Below are positions 1-11,564 of a stretch of 64,000 nucleotides of DNA, in pieces (the stretch's first letter is position 1; the number at the start of each line of letters is the position of its first letter). The stretch covers positions 1,020,501 through 1,084,500 of the forward strand of contig NZ_CP146016.1 in NCBI RefSeq assembly GCF_036967215.1, given 5' to 3'. The translations under genes were made by a program, and so were the position numbers. This DNA is from Sulfolobus tengchongensis. GTDB lineage: Archaea; Thermoproteota; Thermoprotei_A; Sulfolobales; Sulfolobaceae. Below the pieces are notes generated by a model. It saw only the letters and a list, made by a program, of their open reading frames with translations, did no database searches and was not told where the DNA came from.

Positions 1-644
1 CATTGATAACAATAAGTGCAACGCCAAGCGCTATCAATCAGAACCTTCATTCTTTCCTCAGTTATTGTATCTCGTGGATCAGCTAGGAATCTATAACCCT
101 TTGCATGGGCAGCGGGACCTAGGAATTGTGAATCAATTACTACTGCGGGACAAGCAGATACGCATAACCCACACCATATACATTGTGCGAACTTCCATAA
201 TTCCTTTTGATCTTCTGGTTTAAGTCTATGTTCAGCCTTGCCTTCTAGTACTTCATTAGCTGGATAAAGTCTAGGCTTGACTTTAAACATTCTCTCATAA
301 AACTCATCCCAATCAACTATCAGATCCTTTATAGGCCTGAAATAATCCATGGGTTCTATTGTTATCACATTACTATTATGTTTCTTAACAACATCTAGAA
401 CTAATGTTTTACAAGCCAATCTTGGTTCACCATTAATTTTCATACCACAGCTTCCGCATACTGCCATATGGCATGATGCCCTATAGGATAGAGTTGGGTC
501 TTGTTCGCTCTTTATCCTTCTTAGAGCCTCTGTAAATTGTGTAAATCTATCGACCTTTAATTTATACTCTTGCCACCAAAAGCCTTTCTCCGGATTAAAT
601 CTCTTAACTTTCAATATAACTTCTTCCTGTTGTTCTTGAGACAT
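1..644 (-). CDS. sdhB: Succinate dehydrogenase iron-sulfur subunit (partial, 3' end outside window)
   Basis: Electron-transfer subunit of complex II, which passes electrons from the flavoprotein SdhA toward the membrane quinone pool. The visible N-terminal part shows the plant-type [2Fe-2S] ligands in [10 protein letters not shown] followed by a fourth Cys in EPRLAC, then the ferredoxin-like motif [12 protein letters not shown] of the second domain, and a further Cys group (CTYCYQC) where the window ends. The ATG at 644 lies two bases beyond the sdhA stop, so the two genes are one transcript with sdhA first; the remaining sdh genes should lie to the left of the window. Family assignment is secure; the C terminus cannot be seen. 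Confidence 0.93.
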   Translation of the reverse strand, partial: MSQEQQEEVILKVKRFNPEKGFWWQEYKLKVDRFTQFTEALRRIKSEQDPTLSYRASCHMAVCGSCGMKINGEPRLACKTLVLDVVKKHNSNVITIEPMDYFRPIKDLIVDWDEFYERMFKVKPRLYPANEVLEGKAEHRLKPEDQKELWKFAQCIWCGLCVSACPAVVIDSQFLGPAAHAKGYRFLADPRDTITEERMKVLIDSAWRCTYCYQ

Positions 645-646
645 CC

Positions 647-2347
647 TTAGTACACCCTAGGTTCTGGTTTCCATCTAGTCATTTTAACTGGTTTATATGT
701 TACCTCAACTGTATTTCCTCTTAAATACGCAATAGTATGCTTCAACCAGTTATTATCATCCCTCTCCGGATAATCTGTCCTATAATGGGCTCCTCTGGAT
801 TCCTTTCTCTCTAAGGCCGATTTAGCAATAACTATGGCTAAATCCATCATATTTCTCATCTCTAGAGCATTAAAGAATTCCGTATTGTAAACTTTGCTTT
901 TATCTGTCACATACATGTTATTTACCATGCCTCTTAGCTTGTTTATCTCTGAAAGAGCGTTAAGTAGTCCTCCTTCATCCCTATATATTCCAACGTAATC
1001 CCACATAACGTCTCTTAACTTTTCTAATATTTCACCAAAATGTACCCCGCTTTCACTCTTAACGAATTTATAAGCTTCATCAACAACCTTCTCAGCTTCT
1101 TTTTCATAATTAGATGTTGGTGTATGAGTACTGGACTTCAGAAATTCCACCACAGTTCTACCTGTCTCTTGTCCAAATACTAAAGTGTCTAAAAGCGAAT
1201 TAGATCCTAACCTATTGGCACCGTGCACAGACACACAAGCTGCTTCGCCCGCTGAGAACAACCCTACTATATCTGGATTCCTACCTTTTATGTCAACATC
1301 TATTCCACCCATGTAATAATGTTGGGCTGGTCTGACAGGTATAGGTTCTGAAAACGCATCAACGCCTGCAAAGTTCTTTGCTGCCTCAACTGCTAGAGCA
1401 AGTCTCTCTTTAATATACTCCTCTCCTAAATGCGTCAAATCTAAACCTACGTATCCGCCGGGGAATCCCCTTCCCTCCTTTATTTCAGTAATAATTGCCC
1501 TTGATACTATATCCCTAGGGGCTAAATCCAATTTCTTAGGGGCATATCTGGCCATGAACCTTTCTCCTTTTATGTTCTTTAATATTGCTCCTTCTCCCCT
1601 AGCTGCTTCACTAATTAGAACGTCTGATGGATATAATGCTGTTGGATGGAATTGTACGAATTCTGGATCTTTTAGAGATGCACCAGCTCTTAAGGCTATT
1701 CCGAAACCATCACCAGTATTAATATAACTATTTGTTGTATGTCTATATAACATCCCCATACCTCCAGAGGCTATTACAACAGCTTTAGTCTTAAAGAAGA
1801 AGGGTGTCATGGTTTTCATTTGCATCGCAACTATGCCTGCGACCTTTTTATCGTCTACTACTAAATCTAATGCAAACCACTCATTATAGAAGTCTACATT
1901 TAATCCAGATGTTCTTTCAAACAGTGTATGTAAGAGTGCCATACCAGTCTTATCGCCGACAAATCTAGTCCTTGGGTATGTCTGCCCTCCGAAATATCTA
2001 ACTGCTACTCTCCCATCGGGTTGTCTATTAAACAATGCACCCCATCTTTCAAGTAACATTACGATATCTCCTGATCTATTCGAAAGTAATTCTGCTGCAT
2101 CTTGGTCAACCAGATAGTCTCCGCCTTTCACAGTATCATATGTCATATAGTCCGGACTATCATTCGGATCTGAATTCCCTGGAATATAAGCTGCTATTCC
2201 ACCTTCTGCAGCTGCAGAATGAGATCTAGTAGGGAAAACCTTTGAAATAACAGCAACTTTAAAACCTGCAGAAGCTATCTCATGAGCGCTCATTAATCCT
2301 GCTAATCCTCCTCCAATTACCACTGCATCGTATTCGATTTTCTCCAT
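647..2347 (-). CDS. sdhA: Succinate dehydrogenase flavoprotein subunit
   Basis: Catalytic subunit of complex II; oxidises succinate to fumarate in the TCA cycle using covalently bound FAD. The 566-residue length is normal for the family. Residues 11-17 (IGGGLAG) form the FAD dinucleotide fold, the SHSAAAEGG segment carries the His (about 43) that is normally flavinylated, HPTALYP and the following SEAARGEG form the substrate site, and [10 protein letters not shown] and [13 protein letters not shown] are the usual C-terminal FAD/active-site signatures. The ATG at 2347 follows a short AT-rich upstream region, and sdhB follows two bases after the stop. Nothing is missing from the catalytic set. 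Confidence 0.96.
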   Translation of the reverse strand: MEKIEYDAVVIGGGLAGLMSAHEIASAGFKVAVISKVFPTRSHSAAAEGGIAAYIPGNSDPNDSPDYMTYDTVKGGDYLVDQDAAELLSNRSGDIVMLLERWGALFNRQPDGRVAVRYFGGQTYPRTRFVGDKTGMALLHTLFERTSGLNVDFYNEWFALDLVVDDKKVAGIVAMQMKTMTPFFFKTKAVVIASGGMGMLYRHTTNSYINTGDGFGIALRAGASLKDPEFVQFHPTALYPSDVLISEAARGEGAILKNIKGERFMARYAPKKLDLAPRDIVSRAIITEIKEGRGFPGGYVGLDLTHLGEEYIKERLALAVEAAKNFAGVDAFSEPIPVRPAQHYYMGGIDVDIKGRNPDIVGLFSAGEAACVSVHGANRLGSNSLLDTLVFGQETGRTVVEFLKSSTHTPTSNYEKEAEKVVDEAYKFVKSESGVHFGEILEKLRDVMWDYVGIYRDEGGLLNALSEINKLRGMVNNMYVTDKSKVYNTEFFNALEMRNMMDLAIVIAKSALERKESRGAHYRTDYPERDDNNWLKHTIAYLRGNTVEVTYKPVKMTRWKPEPRVY

Positions 2348-2394
2348 ACAACTTTATATTTGCATAATAGTTTTTAAGTATTGTTTCTACAGTT

Positions 2395-3189
2395 TTATAA
2401 AAGATCTAATAGGGTATTTACTATATACTTTGGCTTTATATTACTTTTTTCAACATCTTCACTGCTTGATATACCAGTTAGTACTAGTGCTGTATCTGCA
2501 CCTATATTATATCCCATTTGGATATCAGTCTCTATCTGATCTCCTATAACTAATATTTTATCTAATTTTTCAACATCAGAGATTTTCATTGCTATTTGTA
2601 TTATCCAAGGATTTGGTTTCCCTGCAATAAAATCTGGGTCTCTCTTTAGTGCATAGATTATCGAACTCGCTAAGGCACCTGCACCTAGCTTCAATCCATC
2701 CTTAGCTGGCCAGAGCCTATCCATATTAGTGACTACAAATTTAGACCCTTTACTTATACATCTCATTGCTAATGATAATTTATCATATGTACTTAATCTA
2801 TCTAATCCCAAGACTACAGCATCCGGTAATATCTTCTCAACTTCAACACTTGATAATACCGAGAAACCATGATTTTTTAATTCCTCAATTAGACCCTCTT
2901 CTCCTACTGCAAATACTGATTTAACGTTAAGCTTCTCCTTCATATAAATAGCTGCTGCCAGACCACTAGTTATTATCATTTCGGGTGTTACTTTTAGACC
3001 TAAATATGACAATTGCCTTGATAATAAAATCCTGCTAAAGCCGGAGTTGTTAGTTACAAATATAATTTTTGTGCCCTTATCTTGAATCTTTCTTAATGCT
3101 TGTATGTTTTCCCATATTGGTTCGCCTTCTCTTACAATCACACCATCTACATCACTTATTACTAGCTGATAATCGTTAAGGGAAGCCAA
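2395..3189 (-). CDS. HAD-superfamily phosphatase (NagD / p-nitrophenyl phosphatase type)
   Basis: A 264-residue cytosolic haloacid-dehalogenase-fold hydrolase of the NagD subgroup, expected to dephosphorylate small phosphorylated metabolites. Motif I is SDVDGVI (nucleophile Asp13, acid/base Asp15), motif II is FVTNNSG near residue 45, and motif IV is [10 protein letters not shown] near residue 216; the cap lies between II and IV as in the type IIA class. The start is a TTG that overlaps the end of the upstream 97-codon gene by 14 bases, so both are probably cotranscribed. The physiological substrate is not readable from the sequence. Confidence 0.85.
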   Translation of the reverse strand: MASLNDYQLVISDVDGVIVREGEPIWENIQALRKIQDKGTKIIFVTNNSGFSRILLSRQLSYLGLKVTPEMIITSGLAAAIYMKEKLNVKSVFAVGEEGLIEELKNHGFSVLSSVEVEKILPDAVVLGLDRLSTYDKLSLAMRCISKGSKFVVTNMDRLWPAKDGLKLGAGALASSIIYALKRDPDFIAGKPNPWIIQIAMKISDVEKLDKILVIGDQIETDIQMGYNIGADTALVLTGISSSEDVEKSNIKPKYIVNTLLDLL

Positions 3190-3469
3190 TTTTCATCAGT
3201 GCCTCCATTTTTTCTTTTATCTTAGATTCCAGCTCTTCATTATTTTTATTTACAAAACCAAAAAGTCCGAAGGCATTATATAGGGCATTATCACAATCCT
3301 CCCATTTTCCGATAGTTTCTGGCATTATCTTGAAGTAGTAATAATAACTACGTTCAAATAGATATAGCAAAAATACTTTACCTCCTTTTTCAATTATGTA
3401 TAGATCGCAGTAATCTAATGAATTCTTTATTAACCTATCTACACCGAGTTTGGCCTTATCTAGTAACAA
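3176..3469 (-). CDS. Conserved-type small hypothetical protein
   Basis: A 97-residue soluble protein I do not recognise. It has an acidic/basic helix-rich C terminus ([16 protein letters not shown]) and a Tyr-rich stretch around residues 42-46. There are no membrane segments, signal peptide or metal-binding motif. Its stop overlaps the TTG start of the HAD phosphatase by 14 bases, which suggests translational coupling and a possible accessory role to that enzyme; this is inference from position only. It is divergent from the DUF2070 gene with only about 36 bases between them, so the two promoters are back to back. Confidence 0.6.
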   Translation of the reverse strand: MLLDKAKLGVDRLIKNSLDYCDLYIIEKGGKVFLLYLFERSYYYYFKIMPETIGKWEDCDNALYNAFGLFGFVNKNNEELESKIKEKMEALMKIGFP

Positions 3470-3505
3470 AACTATTTTATTTCACCCCATTAACTTATCA
3501 AGAGC

Positions 3506-5113
3506 ATGGACACTGAAAGTTTAACAAGGAAATACTACAGTTATCTTAAATCTTTACCAAATATAAAAATGTTCTCGATATTGTCATCGGCAGAAGTAGC
3601 ACTTATAGTCTTCAGAAGCTTTCAACTAACATTCGATTATCTGTATTCTTTCATATTATATTCAGCATTATTAGCAATAATTTTTAGAAGTAAAATAAAA
3701 CTGACTTTATTCATGATGGATCTTACTGCAATACCATATCTTTTGCTTCCGCTATTGGCAATACCTTCCCTTTTCGCCTTTGGGCTCTTCATGCCATTAA
3801 TGGCGTATATTCTTTTAGGTAGTTATAAGGAAGTACAGTCAATATTCCTATCTGCAATAGCTTCTTATCTTCCAGCAGTATTTTATGTTAAATACGCGAT
3901 TGTTTTTCTACTTTACATAATCGTCATAGGCTTAGTGTTCCATCTATATATTTACACAGTGAATAGAAAAGGAATAAAGATACTCGGATTTAAATCAACG
4001 CAGGTAGCCATTCCTTTTATAACCGCAATAACGGAAAAGAACAAGGTACCATTAGAGAATTTCCTTAACTTCATATCCATAAAAACTAATTTAAACGTCT
4101 TTATGTATAAGCTTGATAATTTCCTCTTCATAATACCACAAATTCATTTTGGAGTTTTTGACAGCGTTGGAAGTTCAAGGCTAATTTACGATATAGAAAA
4201 ATTATTAGGAAATAATGTACTGGTGTTTCATGGTCCCGGTAGTCATGAGTTAGATCTTCCATCTACTTCTGAAGTAAATAAAGTACTAGATTCAATAGTG
4301 AAAGGCGTATCAAATAATTTCGGGTGGAATAAGGCAACGTTTTATGGTATTTCAAATGAGAGACGTGAAAATTTTGAGATAACATCGCTTGAATTTGATA
4401 AATTCCGAGTATCATTTATGGAAAGACCAGAATTGGGTATTGACGATTTGCCCTCCTCTTTATGGAAATACATATTATCTTCAAACAACTACGTAGTAGA
4501 TTGCCATAACTCCTTTATGATAAAGGAATACAGTAAAGAGGAAATTGATAATTTAAAATCCTTTGTAATGGAACAAAGAGGAGTTAAGAGCCAAAGACAA
4601 CTTATGCTAGGATATGCTGAAGGAAGGATAGAAAAAGTCTGTGAGGGATTGTGCGATAATCGTATACGCGTTTTTACGTTTAGTGATGGGGTAAAGAAAG
4701 TATCACTCACATATATTTATGCCAACAATTCGTCTAAGCAACTTGGCGACGCGATTGCTAAAGCCGTGAACCAAATAGTTGATAAAGTAATCTTAGTAAC
4801 TCCAGACGATCATTCTTGCACTGGAGTAAGTTTAGGAATCACCTACTCACCAGCGATGTTCTGTGAAGCAATAGTAAACAAGGCCTCAGAATTAATTAAG
4901 GCTTCCTTACAGAACATGAAGGAAATAACCACAATTGAATATAAAGTAATTAAAATAAAGGGTGTTAAAATAATTGGAAGAATGATCTCGATTATGCTTA
5001 AGGCCTTAGAAGATGTAGGAGGTTATGCATCAAAAACTTTTTGGATTCCACTAGTCGCACCATATATTCTATTAGTAATAATATTATTTTTCCAAAGCAT
5101 TATTAAAATCTAG
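3506..5113 (+). CDS. DUF2070-family archaeal membrane protein
   Basis: A 535-residue protein matching the archaeal DUF2070 family as I remember it: several hydrophobic helices in the first 150 residues, a long soluble region containing the [11 protein letters not shown] and VTPDDHSC motifs (His and Asp rich, possibly metal-binding), and one last membrane helix at about 512-533. The family has no established function. The gene is single, divergent from the 97-codon gene, and its end overlaps the 3' end of the convergent geranylgeranyl reductase gene by 30 bases. The histidine/aspartate motifs suggest a hydrolase or phosphoesterase-like domain, but that is inference. Confidence 0.8.
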   Translation: MDTESLTRKYYSYLKSLPNIKMFSILSSAEVALIVFRSFQLTFDYLYSFILYSALLAIIFRSKIKLTLFMMDLTAIPYLLLPLLAIPSLFAFGLFMPLMAYILLGSYKEVQSIFLSAIASYLPAVFYVKYAIVFLLYIIVIGLVFHLYIYTVNRKGIKILGFKSTQVAIPFITAITEKNKVPLENFLNFISIKTNLNVFMYKLDNFLFIIPQIHFGVFDSVGSSRLIYDIEKLLGNNVLVFHGPGSHELDLPSTSEVNKVLDSIVKGVSNNFGWNKATFYGISNERRENFEITSLEFDKFRVSFMERPELGIDDLPSSLWKYILSSNNYVVDCHNSFMIKEYSKEEIDNLKSFVMEQRGVKSQRQLMLGYAEGRIEKVCEGLCDNRIRVFTFSDGVKKVSLTYIYANNSSKQLGDAIAKAVNQIVDKVILVTPDDHSCTGVSLGITYSPAMFCEAIVNKASELIKASLQNMKEITTIEYKVIKIKGVKIIGRMISIMLKALEDVGGYASKTFWIPLVAPYILLVIILFFQSIIKI

Positions 5114-6472
5114 AATTATAGCATCAACGTTACTTTTCCATCTCATTAAATCTTTAGGATCTGATGGGAAATGTCTATATACTTCTTTGATCTTCTTCAT
5201 ATATTCAGCAACTGTTTTTAGCTTAAATAGTAAGGAGGGTTTACCAAGAGCCATTATAACTCTCATAGCTTTTTCGGCTGTTGAGAGCTGTAAGTCTCCG
5301 CTGGAACTAGCTTCTAATAAGTCCTCTTCCCTTATAACTCTCCTATTCATTCCGTAGTTTATCTCATCATCACTTAATCTTTGCAAAAACCTCCTAAATA
5401 AATCAAGACTAGCTTGCTTAGCTCCATATCTCTCTATATAGCATTCATTGGCACTCCATAATCCCTTCGCGGAGAAATCGTTATTTTCGAATGCGTTAAG
5501 TATCGCCTTACCTACACAATAAGCTGAAATCATTGCTGATCCTTTTCCTCCTCCATGAACCGGATTTACCGTAAATGCAGAGTCACCTATGACTGCTATC
5601 CCATCCCATACAATAGTTGCAAGAGGTCTTCTAGTTGGAACTAAAGCTCCTCCCTTAACTATTATCCTTTCTTTATCTACATCTGGCGCATAATAATTTA
5701 GGTACTTGGTGTAAAATTCATGAATACTGGGATATCCCATTCCTCCTTGTATTCCCAGACCAACATTAACCTTGTTTGGCCCTTTAGGAAAATACCACCA
5801 ATATCCTCCAGGTGAAGCTTTTTGTGTTATAAATATTTTTAAGTATGGATAATCTTCTATATCATCCTTAGTGTATAACACTTCCCTATACGCTACGTCC
5901 GCATCTCTATCATCTAAACTTTCTGTTACTGGAAACTCAAATGGGAGTTTACTCCTAAAACTCATAGAATAGCCAGTTGCGTCTACTGTTATCTTAGCCT
6001 TTATTTCCATCATTTCATTAGTTCTTCTATTAAATAGAACTGCGCCTTCGACCTTATTGTTGGACAATATTGGCTTCATAGCAGTAGTTAAATCTAAAAC
6101 CTCTACTCCCCTATCCTTAGCTTCTCTAACTAGTCTCTGAACATAATTAGGAGAGTCTATTTCAAAACCTTCTCCTTTAACAGTCCATACGGTTTTCATA
6201 TCTGGACTATATAGTTTTATACCCTCTACCTTCTCCTCTAATTCTTTACCTTGTGGATAAGGCATGCCGAGATTATCAAAATGCTCCTTACTTATTGCAT
6301 CCCCACAAGGCTTATCTCCGAATCTATTCCAAGGTTTACTATCTATTGCCAGAACCTTAAGATTAGTTTGAGACAATTTCCATGCTAAGGAAGCACCTGC
6401 TATACCTAAACCTATAATTAGGACGTCATAATCTCCTTTCTTCAAGGTTGCACCACTATCTACTTCCTTCAT
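5084..6472 (-). CDS. Geranylgeranyl reductase (archaeal lipid saturation)
   Basis: FAD-dependent reductase that saturates the geranylgeranyl chains of archaeal membrane lipids (digeranylgeranylglycerophospholipid reductase). It closely matches the structurally known Sulfolobus acidocaldarius enzyme from memory. The dinucleotide fold is at residues 21-26 (GLGIAG), the active-site Cys lies in GDKPCGDA (Cys56), the substrate-cavity motif [10 protein letters not shown] is near residue 215, and [19 protein letters not shown] near residue 295 binds FAD. The first 12 residues are poorly structured compared with the known enzyme, and an internal start is possible. Convergent 30-base overlap with the DUF2070 gene. 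A second, more distant family member lies at 9136-10134. Confidence 0.93.
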   Translation of the reverse strand: MKEVDSGATLKKGDYDVLIIGLGIAGASLAWKLSQTNLKVLAIDSKPWNRFGDKPCGDAISKEHFDNLGMPYPQGKELEEKVEGIKLYSPDMKTVWTVKGEGFEIDSPNYVQRLVREAKDRGVEVLDLTTAMKPILSNNKVEGAVLFNRRTNEMMEIKAKITVDATGYSMSFRSKLPFEFPVTESLDDRDADVAYREVLYTKDDIEDYPYLKIFITQKASPGGYWWYFPKGPNKVNVGLGIQGGMGYPSIHEFYTKYLNYYAPDVDKERIIVKGGALVPTRRPLATIVWDGIAVIGDSAFTVNPVHGGGKGSAMISAYCVGKAILNAFENNDFSAKGLWSANECYIERYGAKQASLDLFRRFLQRLSDDEINYGMNRRVIREEDLLEASSSGDLQLSTAEKAMRVIMALGKPSLLFKLKTVAEYMKKIKEVYRHFPSDPKDLMRWKSNVDAIILDFNNALEK

Positions 6473-6483
6473 AGAATAAAAAT

Positions 6484-6867
6484 TTATTTACAATAATCCT
6501 TTATAATATTAGCTTTTATCGAATTGGGAATTTTATATATTATTTTTTCCATAAATTGTTTGTTATTACTATCACAATATATTATTATACCTTTCATATC
6601 TTGATATTTTTCCAAAATTGTTTTCATCATCTGATCAATTTCTTCTGGACTCCATATGTAAATATAAGTGCCTAAATCTATATTGTCTAAAAGGGACTCT
6701 CTAGCATTTTGCACGAACTCTGGATAAGAAATGGAAGAAATAAAATTTATTACAAGTTTTTTACTCCCATTCAGCCTACAATCCTTAAACATCATCCTTA
6801 TAAAATTAGGTATATCTTCCGGACTTGCAGAGGAGATCACTACAATAGGTCTATTTTCAAGTTGCAT
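6484..6867 (-). CDS. Hypothetical protein, 127 aa
   Basis: Unrecognised soluble protein, encoded 11 bases upstream of the geranylgeranyl reductase and on the same strand, so probably in its operon. Secondary structure looks like an alternating beta/alpha fold: a leading strand (RPIVVISS), helices, and a second strand-rich segment (GIIIYCDSN). There is no signal peptide, membrane helix or catalytic motif that I can name. The ATG at 6867 is preceded by AT-rich sequence shared with the divergent 78-codon gene. The operon position hints at a link to lipid metabolism, but nothing in the protein itself shows it. Confidence 0.6.
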   Translation of the reverse strand: MQLENRPIVVISSASPEDIPNFIRMMFKDCRLNGSKKLVINFISSISYPEFVQNARESLLDNIDLGTYIYIWSPEEIDQMMKTILEKYQDMKGIIIYCDSNNKQFMEKIIYKIPNSIKANIIKDYCK

Positions 6868-6960
6868 AAGCTATTAGTACGACCCAAATTTAAATCGTTT
6901 ATGAAAATACCATGTTTAATCATCAATCATCTTAAGAAAGAAGAGGAATAATTGTAATAT

Positions 6961-7197
6961 ATGATTGTGCTAATTAAGTATAGGGTATTAGATAAGAATA
7001 TCAGGAAAATAGTGGACTCTCTAAGAAAGTTACCTTTTATAAAAGAAATAGTATTTTACAGTGGTGAGAAAAGTAGTATCTCAGCTAATAATTATAAAAT
7101 ATGGGAAGAAGGTTCCGATTTAAATCCTATAGATGAAATATATGATGTAAAAATATTGGAACTTACAAGAAGAATGTATTTTCCAGCATGCGGTTAA
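6961..7197 (+). CDS. Hypothetical protein, 78 aa
   Basis: Small basic protein of unknown function. It starts with a hydrophobic strand ([11 protein letters not shown]), has a helix-strand pattern typical of a small ferredoxin-like fold, and ends in a Cys (FPACG). The ATG is preceded by an AT-rich region with a short purine-rich stretch (AAGAAGAGG) some 15 bases upstream. The 3' end overlaps the convergent phosphoesterase gene by four bases. Composition and codon use look like the neighbours, so I think it is a real gene, but no homologue is recognised. Confidence 0.5.
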   Translation: MIVLIKYRVLDKNIRKIVDSLRKLPFIKEIVFYSGEKSSISANNYKIWEEGSDLNPIDEIYDVKILELTRRMYFPACG

Positions 7198-7733
7198 GTC
7201 CTGAGATTTCTGATGTAAAAATTAGAATCAGTAATTACTATATATCCCCTAGCTTCTGGTGGGAATTCCCTAGTTATACCACCACTGTATACTACTCTAG
7301 CCAATTTATCAGCCTCTAATCTCTTGTACTGACCAATTATTAGCCAATCCCATGGTCCTGCTCCAATACTTTTCCTTAATTGATCTATTTCGCCTTGATG
7401 ACCATGTATTATATAATATTTTACTGAGGAAGCCTCTGCAATATACATCGTCGTGCCAATTATCTCTTCTCTGTATCTGGGTTCTGCTGTTATACATTTT
7501 ATTGCATGTGGATCCATATCTCCTTGCACGTAAATTATTTGAGCCCAAGGCGCTATACTTCTTATAACATAAAGTACATCAATAACCCTCGGACACTCAT
7601 AGTCCCAATAACATTGTGTTGTATCCCCATTTAGCACAATAATTTCTGGTTCTTCCTTTTTTATAATGCTTGATAGCGTGCTTTCCACATGAGGTTCAGG
7701 AAATCTAATATTGCTCATCACTAAAATTTTCAT
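7194..7733 (-). CDS. Calcineurin-like phosphoesterase-fold protein with incomplete metal site
   Basis: A 179-residue protein with the outline of an MJ0936/YfcE-type metallophosphoesterase: a leading strand (KILVMSN), the GD dyad at residues 36-37 (VLNGDTTQ), a position matching the GNHD motif but reading QGDMDP at 70-75, and [10 protein letters not shown] at 108-116 giving the last paired His residues. The first metal motif, normally DxH, reads SNIR at 7-10, and the His of GNHD is replaced. Two or more ligands are therefore missing, so it may be inactive, bind a single metal, or act as a binding protein. Its gene abuts the isoaspartyl peptidase gene directly (stop and start one base apart), indicating cotranscription. 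Confidence 0.75.
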   Translation of the reverse strand: MKILVMSNIRFPEPHVESTLSSIIKKEEPEIIVLNGDTTQCYWDYECPRVIDVLYVIRSIAPWAQIIYVQGDMDPHAIKCITAEPRYREEIIGTTMYIAEASSVKYYIIHGHQGEIDQLRKSIGAGPWDWLIIGQYKRLEADKLARVVYSGGITREFPPEARGYIVITDSNFYIRNLRT

Positions 7734-8558
7734 TTATATTTCACCTTCAAATACAAATACTCTCTTAACTCCATCAGCGGAGATAACACCCCTAGCCATA
7801 CCTTTTGTATTGTAATAACTTGACGCGTTACCATATTTATCTAATCCTATCATGCCTATATTATCCTTTCCAAAGATTTTAGTTATTTTATTTATTACAG
7901 CTCTTAACGCATCATCTATGTTAAATCCCATTGATACTAAAATATCAACTTCCTTAGCTGGCAACATTCTCAAAATTATTTCGCCTATTCCGGTAGTGGA
8001 AATCGCAACGTTAGATGTTGCATAGTATCCTGCACCTGGAATAGGAGAATCCCCTACTCTACCAGGTAGTTTACCTCTTATTCCACCCGTACTGGTTCCC
8101 GCTACAAGATTTCCTTGTAGATCTAGGGCTACAGCACCTACAGTATCACCGGAAATCTCGCTCTTCGAAAAAGTTGAATTATCTCCTTGAGGATTATTAC
8201 TTGCTATCATTAATACGTGTCTGTTTTGCTTTAAAATCTCTAAAGCTTTCTTTATCGCACTTCCTTCCCTTAACCCCATTATACCGCCTGCTTGAAGGGT
8301 ATTTCCTATCATTATACCAGCGTCCATTTCAATATATCCAGCAGAATTCTTTACACTCCCTTTCCCTGCATCAAAAACTCCGGATTCTTCCATATAATAT
8401 ATGGCCTCAACTACTGCCTCCACTGCAGAACCTTTTCTAAATTCATAATACCCTCTTTCTAATGCTTCACTTATTACTAACTTTACCTTATCTTGATCTG
8501 GTAGTTGCCAACTTCCTGCTCCTCCATGTATCACAAGGACTGGTAAACTATATCTCAC
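7734..8558 (-). CDS. Isoaspartyl peptidase / plant-type L-asparaginase
   Basis: Ntn-hydrolase that removes isoaspartyl residues from damaged peptides and can hydrolyse L-asparagine. The precursor is expected to cleave itself before Thr139 in [11 protein letters not shown], generating the catalytic N-terminal Thr; [15 protein letters not shown] supplies the conserved substrate-binding loop. The N-terminal VIHGGAGSW signature is also typical. At 274 residues it is slightly shorter than bacterial relatives but contains every key motif. It is divergent from the membrane protein at 8616 and precedes the phosphoesterase-like gene on the same transcript. Confidence 0.92.
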   Translation of the reverse strand: MRYSLPVLVIHGGAGSWQLPDQDKVKLVISEALERGYYEFRKGSAVEAVVEAIYYMEESGVFDAGKGSVKNSAGYIEMDAGIMIGNTLQAGGIMGLREGSAIKKALEILKQNRHVLMIASNNPQGDNSTFSKSEISGDTVGAVALDLQGNLVAGTSTGGIRGKLPGRVGDSPIPGAGYYATSNVAISTTGIGEIILRMLPAKEVDILVSMGFNIDDALRAVINKITKIFGKDNIGMIGLDKYGNASSYYNTKGMARGVISADGVKRVFVFEGEI

Positions 8559-8615
8559 AATCTTCTATTGGGAATAGATATTTTTATTTTCTAATTAGTT
8601 GTTTTTAAGAATGAG

Positions 8616-9128
8616 ATGAAAGCTAGTTACACGTTACCCCTTTCAATAGTAATGATAGTCCTACCAATATTTCCAGCATTAGTTAATTCTTTTCCTGCAT
8701 TCTTAGCGGATGCATTAATAGATTTCATCATTGCAACTTATATTCTAATAACTGAAAAACCATGGGCTAACGACATAAAGACAGCTATTAGCACTCTGTA
8801 CTTCACAGCATTAGCAACCTTTGCAGATACTGCGGGAGTTTTCTTTGTGATAGCTTATCAAGATCCGTTTAAATTCGCTTTAGTCACCTTAGTCTTATCA
8901 ATTCCGTTTATATACAATTTATTCCTAGTATTAAAACAAGTATTACCATCTGTAATAAAATCCGATATACTATATGTTGGGAATGGATTTTTTGCATTTG
9001 TACTAGTTTTGATTATAGGTGCAGTAATAGGAAGACTTTTCATAACAAATTTCTACGCCCTCTTGCCCTTATATACTGGGTTTTTAATATTAGCTATCAT
9101 AGCTTTATTTTACTTTAGGAAAAAGTGA
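8616..9128 (+). CDS. Polytopic membrane protein, 170 aa
   Basis: Unrecognised integral membrane protein with about five hydrophobic helices spread over the whole length and a short basic tail (FYFRKK). Loops are very short; one contains an Asp/Lys-rich turn (EKPWANDIK). No transporter signature is visible. It lies seven bases upstream of a geranylgeranyl-reductase-family flavoprotein and an Lrp-type regulator on the same strand, so it is probably the first gene of that operon. A membrane partner for lipid or quinone modification would fit the context, but this is inference. Confidence 0.6.
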   Translation: MKASYTLPLSIVMIVLPIFPALVNSFPAFLADALIDFIIATYILITEKPWANDIKTAISTLYFTALATFADTAGVFFVIAYQDPFKFALVTLVLSIPFIYNLFLVLKQVLPSVIKSDILYVGNGFFAFVLVLIIGAVIGRLFITNFYALLPLYTGFLILAIIALFYFRKK

Positions 9129-9135
9129 ATTACAT

Positions 9136-10134
9136 ATGCCAAGGATGGCAATTATAGGAGCTGGACCTGCAGGCTTATCTCTAGCATATTTCCTGAAAGG
9201 ACACAGAAATTATGAAACCACTGTATTTGAAAGTATGCCAGAACCCGGAATAAAGCCATGTGCATGGGGGTTGATAACGGGAATAGAAGAATTAATACCA
9301 ATTCCTAAAGAGACCATAATTAGTGAAATTAAAGGTTTTAGGATTTATCTTGATAATAAACTCGTATTTGACATAAGAACTAAAAATAGGCTAGGGTATA
9401 TCATTGATAAGCCTCTTTTCTTGAAAAGACTTGCGGATGAAGTCAATGTAGAATTTAACTCGAAGGTTATTCAAAAAGGTAATAAATTCTATACAAATAA
9501 CGAAATTTTAGATTTCGATAAAGTAATAATGGCAACTGGGCATTATAGTGTAGACAAATCGATGTCAATCCCCGCAATCCAGTACATTACAGACTACGAA
9601 ATAGACCGAGAAGTCGTAGAGTTTTACTTTTATTCTGGATTTTTAGGATATGCGTGGATTTTTCCTGATAGAGAAGGTTCAAAGATAGGAATAGGTGGTT
9701 ACGGAGAGGTCCCAGAATTAAAGGAACGATTAAAGCAAATCCTTAAGGGGAGAGTTAAAATATTTCATGGAGCGAGAGTAACAGATTACGGAATTATAGA
9801 TGATAGGTTAGATGGCAATTATGTAGGTGAAGCTTTAGGTGCCGTTTACGCGATAACTGGAGAGGGTATAAGACCATCGATAATATCTTCAAAAATTCTG
9901 GCTGACTCTATATTAAACGGCAAAGATTTCAGAAAAGAGTTTAAAAAAAGTAAATTATATTGGACTCTAAATTGGCATGCAAAAATTATAAAGATGACAA
10001 GGGAAAAAGATCCAGGTACTGTTAGATTATCAAAAGCTTTACTGAATAATGACCCTCAACTAATTTTAAAATTTGCAATAGGCGACTTTAATAGAGTTGA
10101 TCTTATAAAGATTTTTGGGAGGTCTCTTATTTGA
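9136..10134 (+). CDS. Geranylgeranyl reductase-family FAD oxidoreductase
   Basis: A 332-residue flavoprotein related to, but shorter than, the lipid reductase at 5084-6472. The FAD fold is at the N terminus ([13 protein letters not shown]), the Cys-containing motif is IKPCAWG in place of KPCGDA, the hydrophobic substrate loop is GYAWIFPD, and the FAD-contact motif is GEGIRPSI. It should reduce an isoprenoid double bond or a related lipid or quinone substrate; which one cannot be told. It sits between a small membrane protein (7 bases upstream) and an Lrp regulator whose start overlaps its stop by four bases. Confidence 0.82.
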   Translation: MPRMAIIGAGPAGLSLAYFLKGHRNYETTVFESMPEPGIKPCAWGLITGIEELIPIPKETIISEIKGFRIYLDNKLVFDIRTKNRLGYIIDKPLFLKRLADEVNVEFNSKVIQKGNKFYTNNEILDFDKVIMATGHYSVDKSMSIPAIQYITDYEIDREVVEFYFYSGFLGYAWIFPDREGSKIGIGGYGEVPELKERLKQILKGRVKIFHGARVTDYGIIDDRLDGNYVGEALGAVYAITGEGIRPSIISSKILADSILNGKDFRKEFKKSKLYWTLNWHAKIIKMTREKDPGTVRLSKALLNNDPQLILKFAIGDFNRVDLIKIFGRSLI

Positions 10135-10592
10135 ATTCCTCATTTTATTATCTTGACGATATAGATAAAAAGATCCTCAATATACTCCAGCAAGATTCAA
10201 GAATACCTTTCTCTAGGTTAGCAAAAATGCTGAACTTAAGTGAGGCAACAATATATGTAAGAATAAAAAGATTGAAAGAAAACGGTGTGATTAAGGGTTT
10301 CTACACTGAAATAGATTTCGATAGAATTGGGCTTAGTGTTGTAGCCTTCATATTGATAAAGGCAGATCCTAAAAAGTACGATAATATTTTAAAACAATTA
10401 GTTGAAATGAAAGAAATATATGAAATCTATGATGTAACTGGTGAGTATTATGCAGTACTCAAGGTAAGAGTACCAACCAGAGAGGATCTCGCAAAAGTAT
10501 TGGACAAGATAGGAAATATGGATGGGGTAACTTCCACTTATACTATGTTGGTACTTAGGGTAATAAAAGATAAGAAAGAACTAGATCTTTGA
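10131..10592 (+). CDS. Lrp/AsnC-family transcriptional regulator
   Basis: A 153-residue feast/famine-type DNA-binding protein. Residues about 10-55 form the winged helix-turn-helix ([20 protein letters not shown] followed by the [17 protein letters not shown] recognition region), and residues 65-145 form the RAM ligand-binding domain. Start is a TTG overlapping the flavoprotein stop by four bases, showing translational coupling. In Sulfolobales such proteins control amino-acid or energy metabolism; being in the flavoprotein operon it may control its own transcript, but no operator was identified. Confidence 0.88.
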   Translation: MNSSFYYLDDIDKKILNILQQDSRIPFSRLAKMLNLSEATIYVRIKRLKENGVIKGFYTEIDFDRIGLSVVAFILIKADPKKYDNILKQLVEMKEIYEIYDVTGEYYAVLKVRVPTREDLAKVLDKIGNMDGVTSTYTMLVLRVIKDKKELDL

Positions 10593-10638
10593 TCAGGAGC
10601 GAGAGCTCCTCATCATATTTCAGTCGGTTTTCTATTCC

Positions 10639-11517
10639 TCATCTCTTGATCTTCTCTATCAGATGTTCGACTATATATTTAGCTGGATTAATGTTAGTAG
10701 CTGATTCAAATCCATTCCATAAAGGTGCAGCGTTAACTTCAATTATTTTATACCCACCACCCTCTTCTACATCCTCTATAATATCAATTCCAGCATAATC
10801 TAAACCTAATACCTTAACACTCTTTAAACTTATTTCTTCTAGCTCAGCATTTGGAATCAAGACTTGTGCTATTGCACCTTGAGCTATGTTAGTTTTCCAT
10901 CCACTTCTCGAAATTCTGTATATGCTACCTAGTACTCTATCACCGATTACAATCACTCTTATATCTCTGTCAGGTTTCTTTACATATTTTTGAACATATA
11001 CTGGTTGATTTATGGATAAAATTGCTTTTGCAACTCTAAATGCTATATCAGGATCTGAAACTTTAACTGATCCCAAACCAAGGCTTCCTACAACTGGCTT
11101 TATCACAACTTCACCCCATTTATCTACAAGTCTCATTACTTCGAAAGGATCCTCAACCAGCGCAGTGTTGGGTACTGGAATGCCAGCACGTTTCATCCGC
11201 ATTAAACTTGCAAATTTATCCCTAGCTAACAGTATTGAATCTGGCCTATTCATTAGCACTACGCCATTTCTTTCCAATTCCCTCAAAACATCGAATCTTT
11301 TTATAAATTGCTCTGTAGTAGAGATAAAGCCTAGATTTCTTATTAAACCACCGTCTATATCGACTCTTTTTCCACTATATGTAAATTCTATCCCATTTTC
11401 AGTTATCTCTGCATTTAATTTTGAAATTCTGATATAATATGCATTGTGATTTCTATTTTTTATTTCTAATAGTAATTGTTTTGAAGCCTCAGTAACTTTC
11501 TCTGATTCATGAATCAC
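10639..11517 (-). CDS. RimK/LysX-type ATP-grasp ligase (alpha-L-glutamate ligase family)
   Basis: ATP-grasp enzyme that forms an amide or peptide bond to an amino acid, most often glutamate. The ATP-binding segment is [14 protein letters not shown] at about 140-153, RDIRVIVIG lies in the central domain, and the Mg-binding motif [14 protein letters not shown] is near residue 262. It resembles the MptN/RimK group rather than the lysine-pathway LysX, but the substrate is not determined. The annotated GTG start at 11517 removes part of the first beta strand. The open frame continues upstream as IIRLA to ATA at 11532, with no ATG, GTG or TTG. A TATA-like box near 11557 would place transcription start at about 11531. 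Confidence 0.82.
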   Translation of the reverse strand: MIHESEKVTEASKQLLLEIKNRNHNAYYIRISKLNAEITENGIEFTYSGKRVDIDGGLIRNLGFISTTEQFIKRFDVLRELERNGVVLMNRPDSILLARDKFASLMRMKRAGIPVPNTALVEDPFEVMRLVDKWGEVVIKPVVGSLGLGSVKVSDPDIAFRVAKAILSINQPVYVQKYVKKPDRDIRVIVIGDRVLGSIYRISRSGWKTNIAQGAIAQVLIPNAELEEISLKSVKVLGLDYAGIDIIEDVEEGGGYKIIEVNAAPLWNGFESATNINPAKYIVEHLIEKIKR

Positions 11518-11564
11518 AGCAAGTCTAATTATAGTTCACCAAAAAGACCTTCAATTTAAATTTC

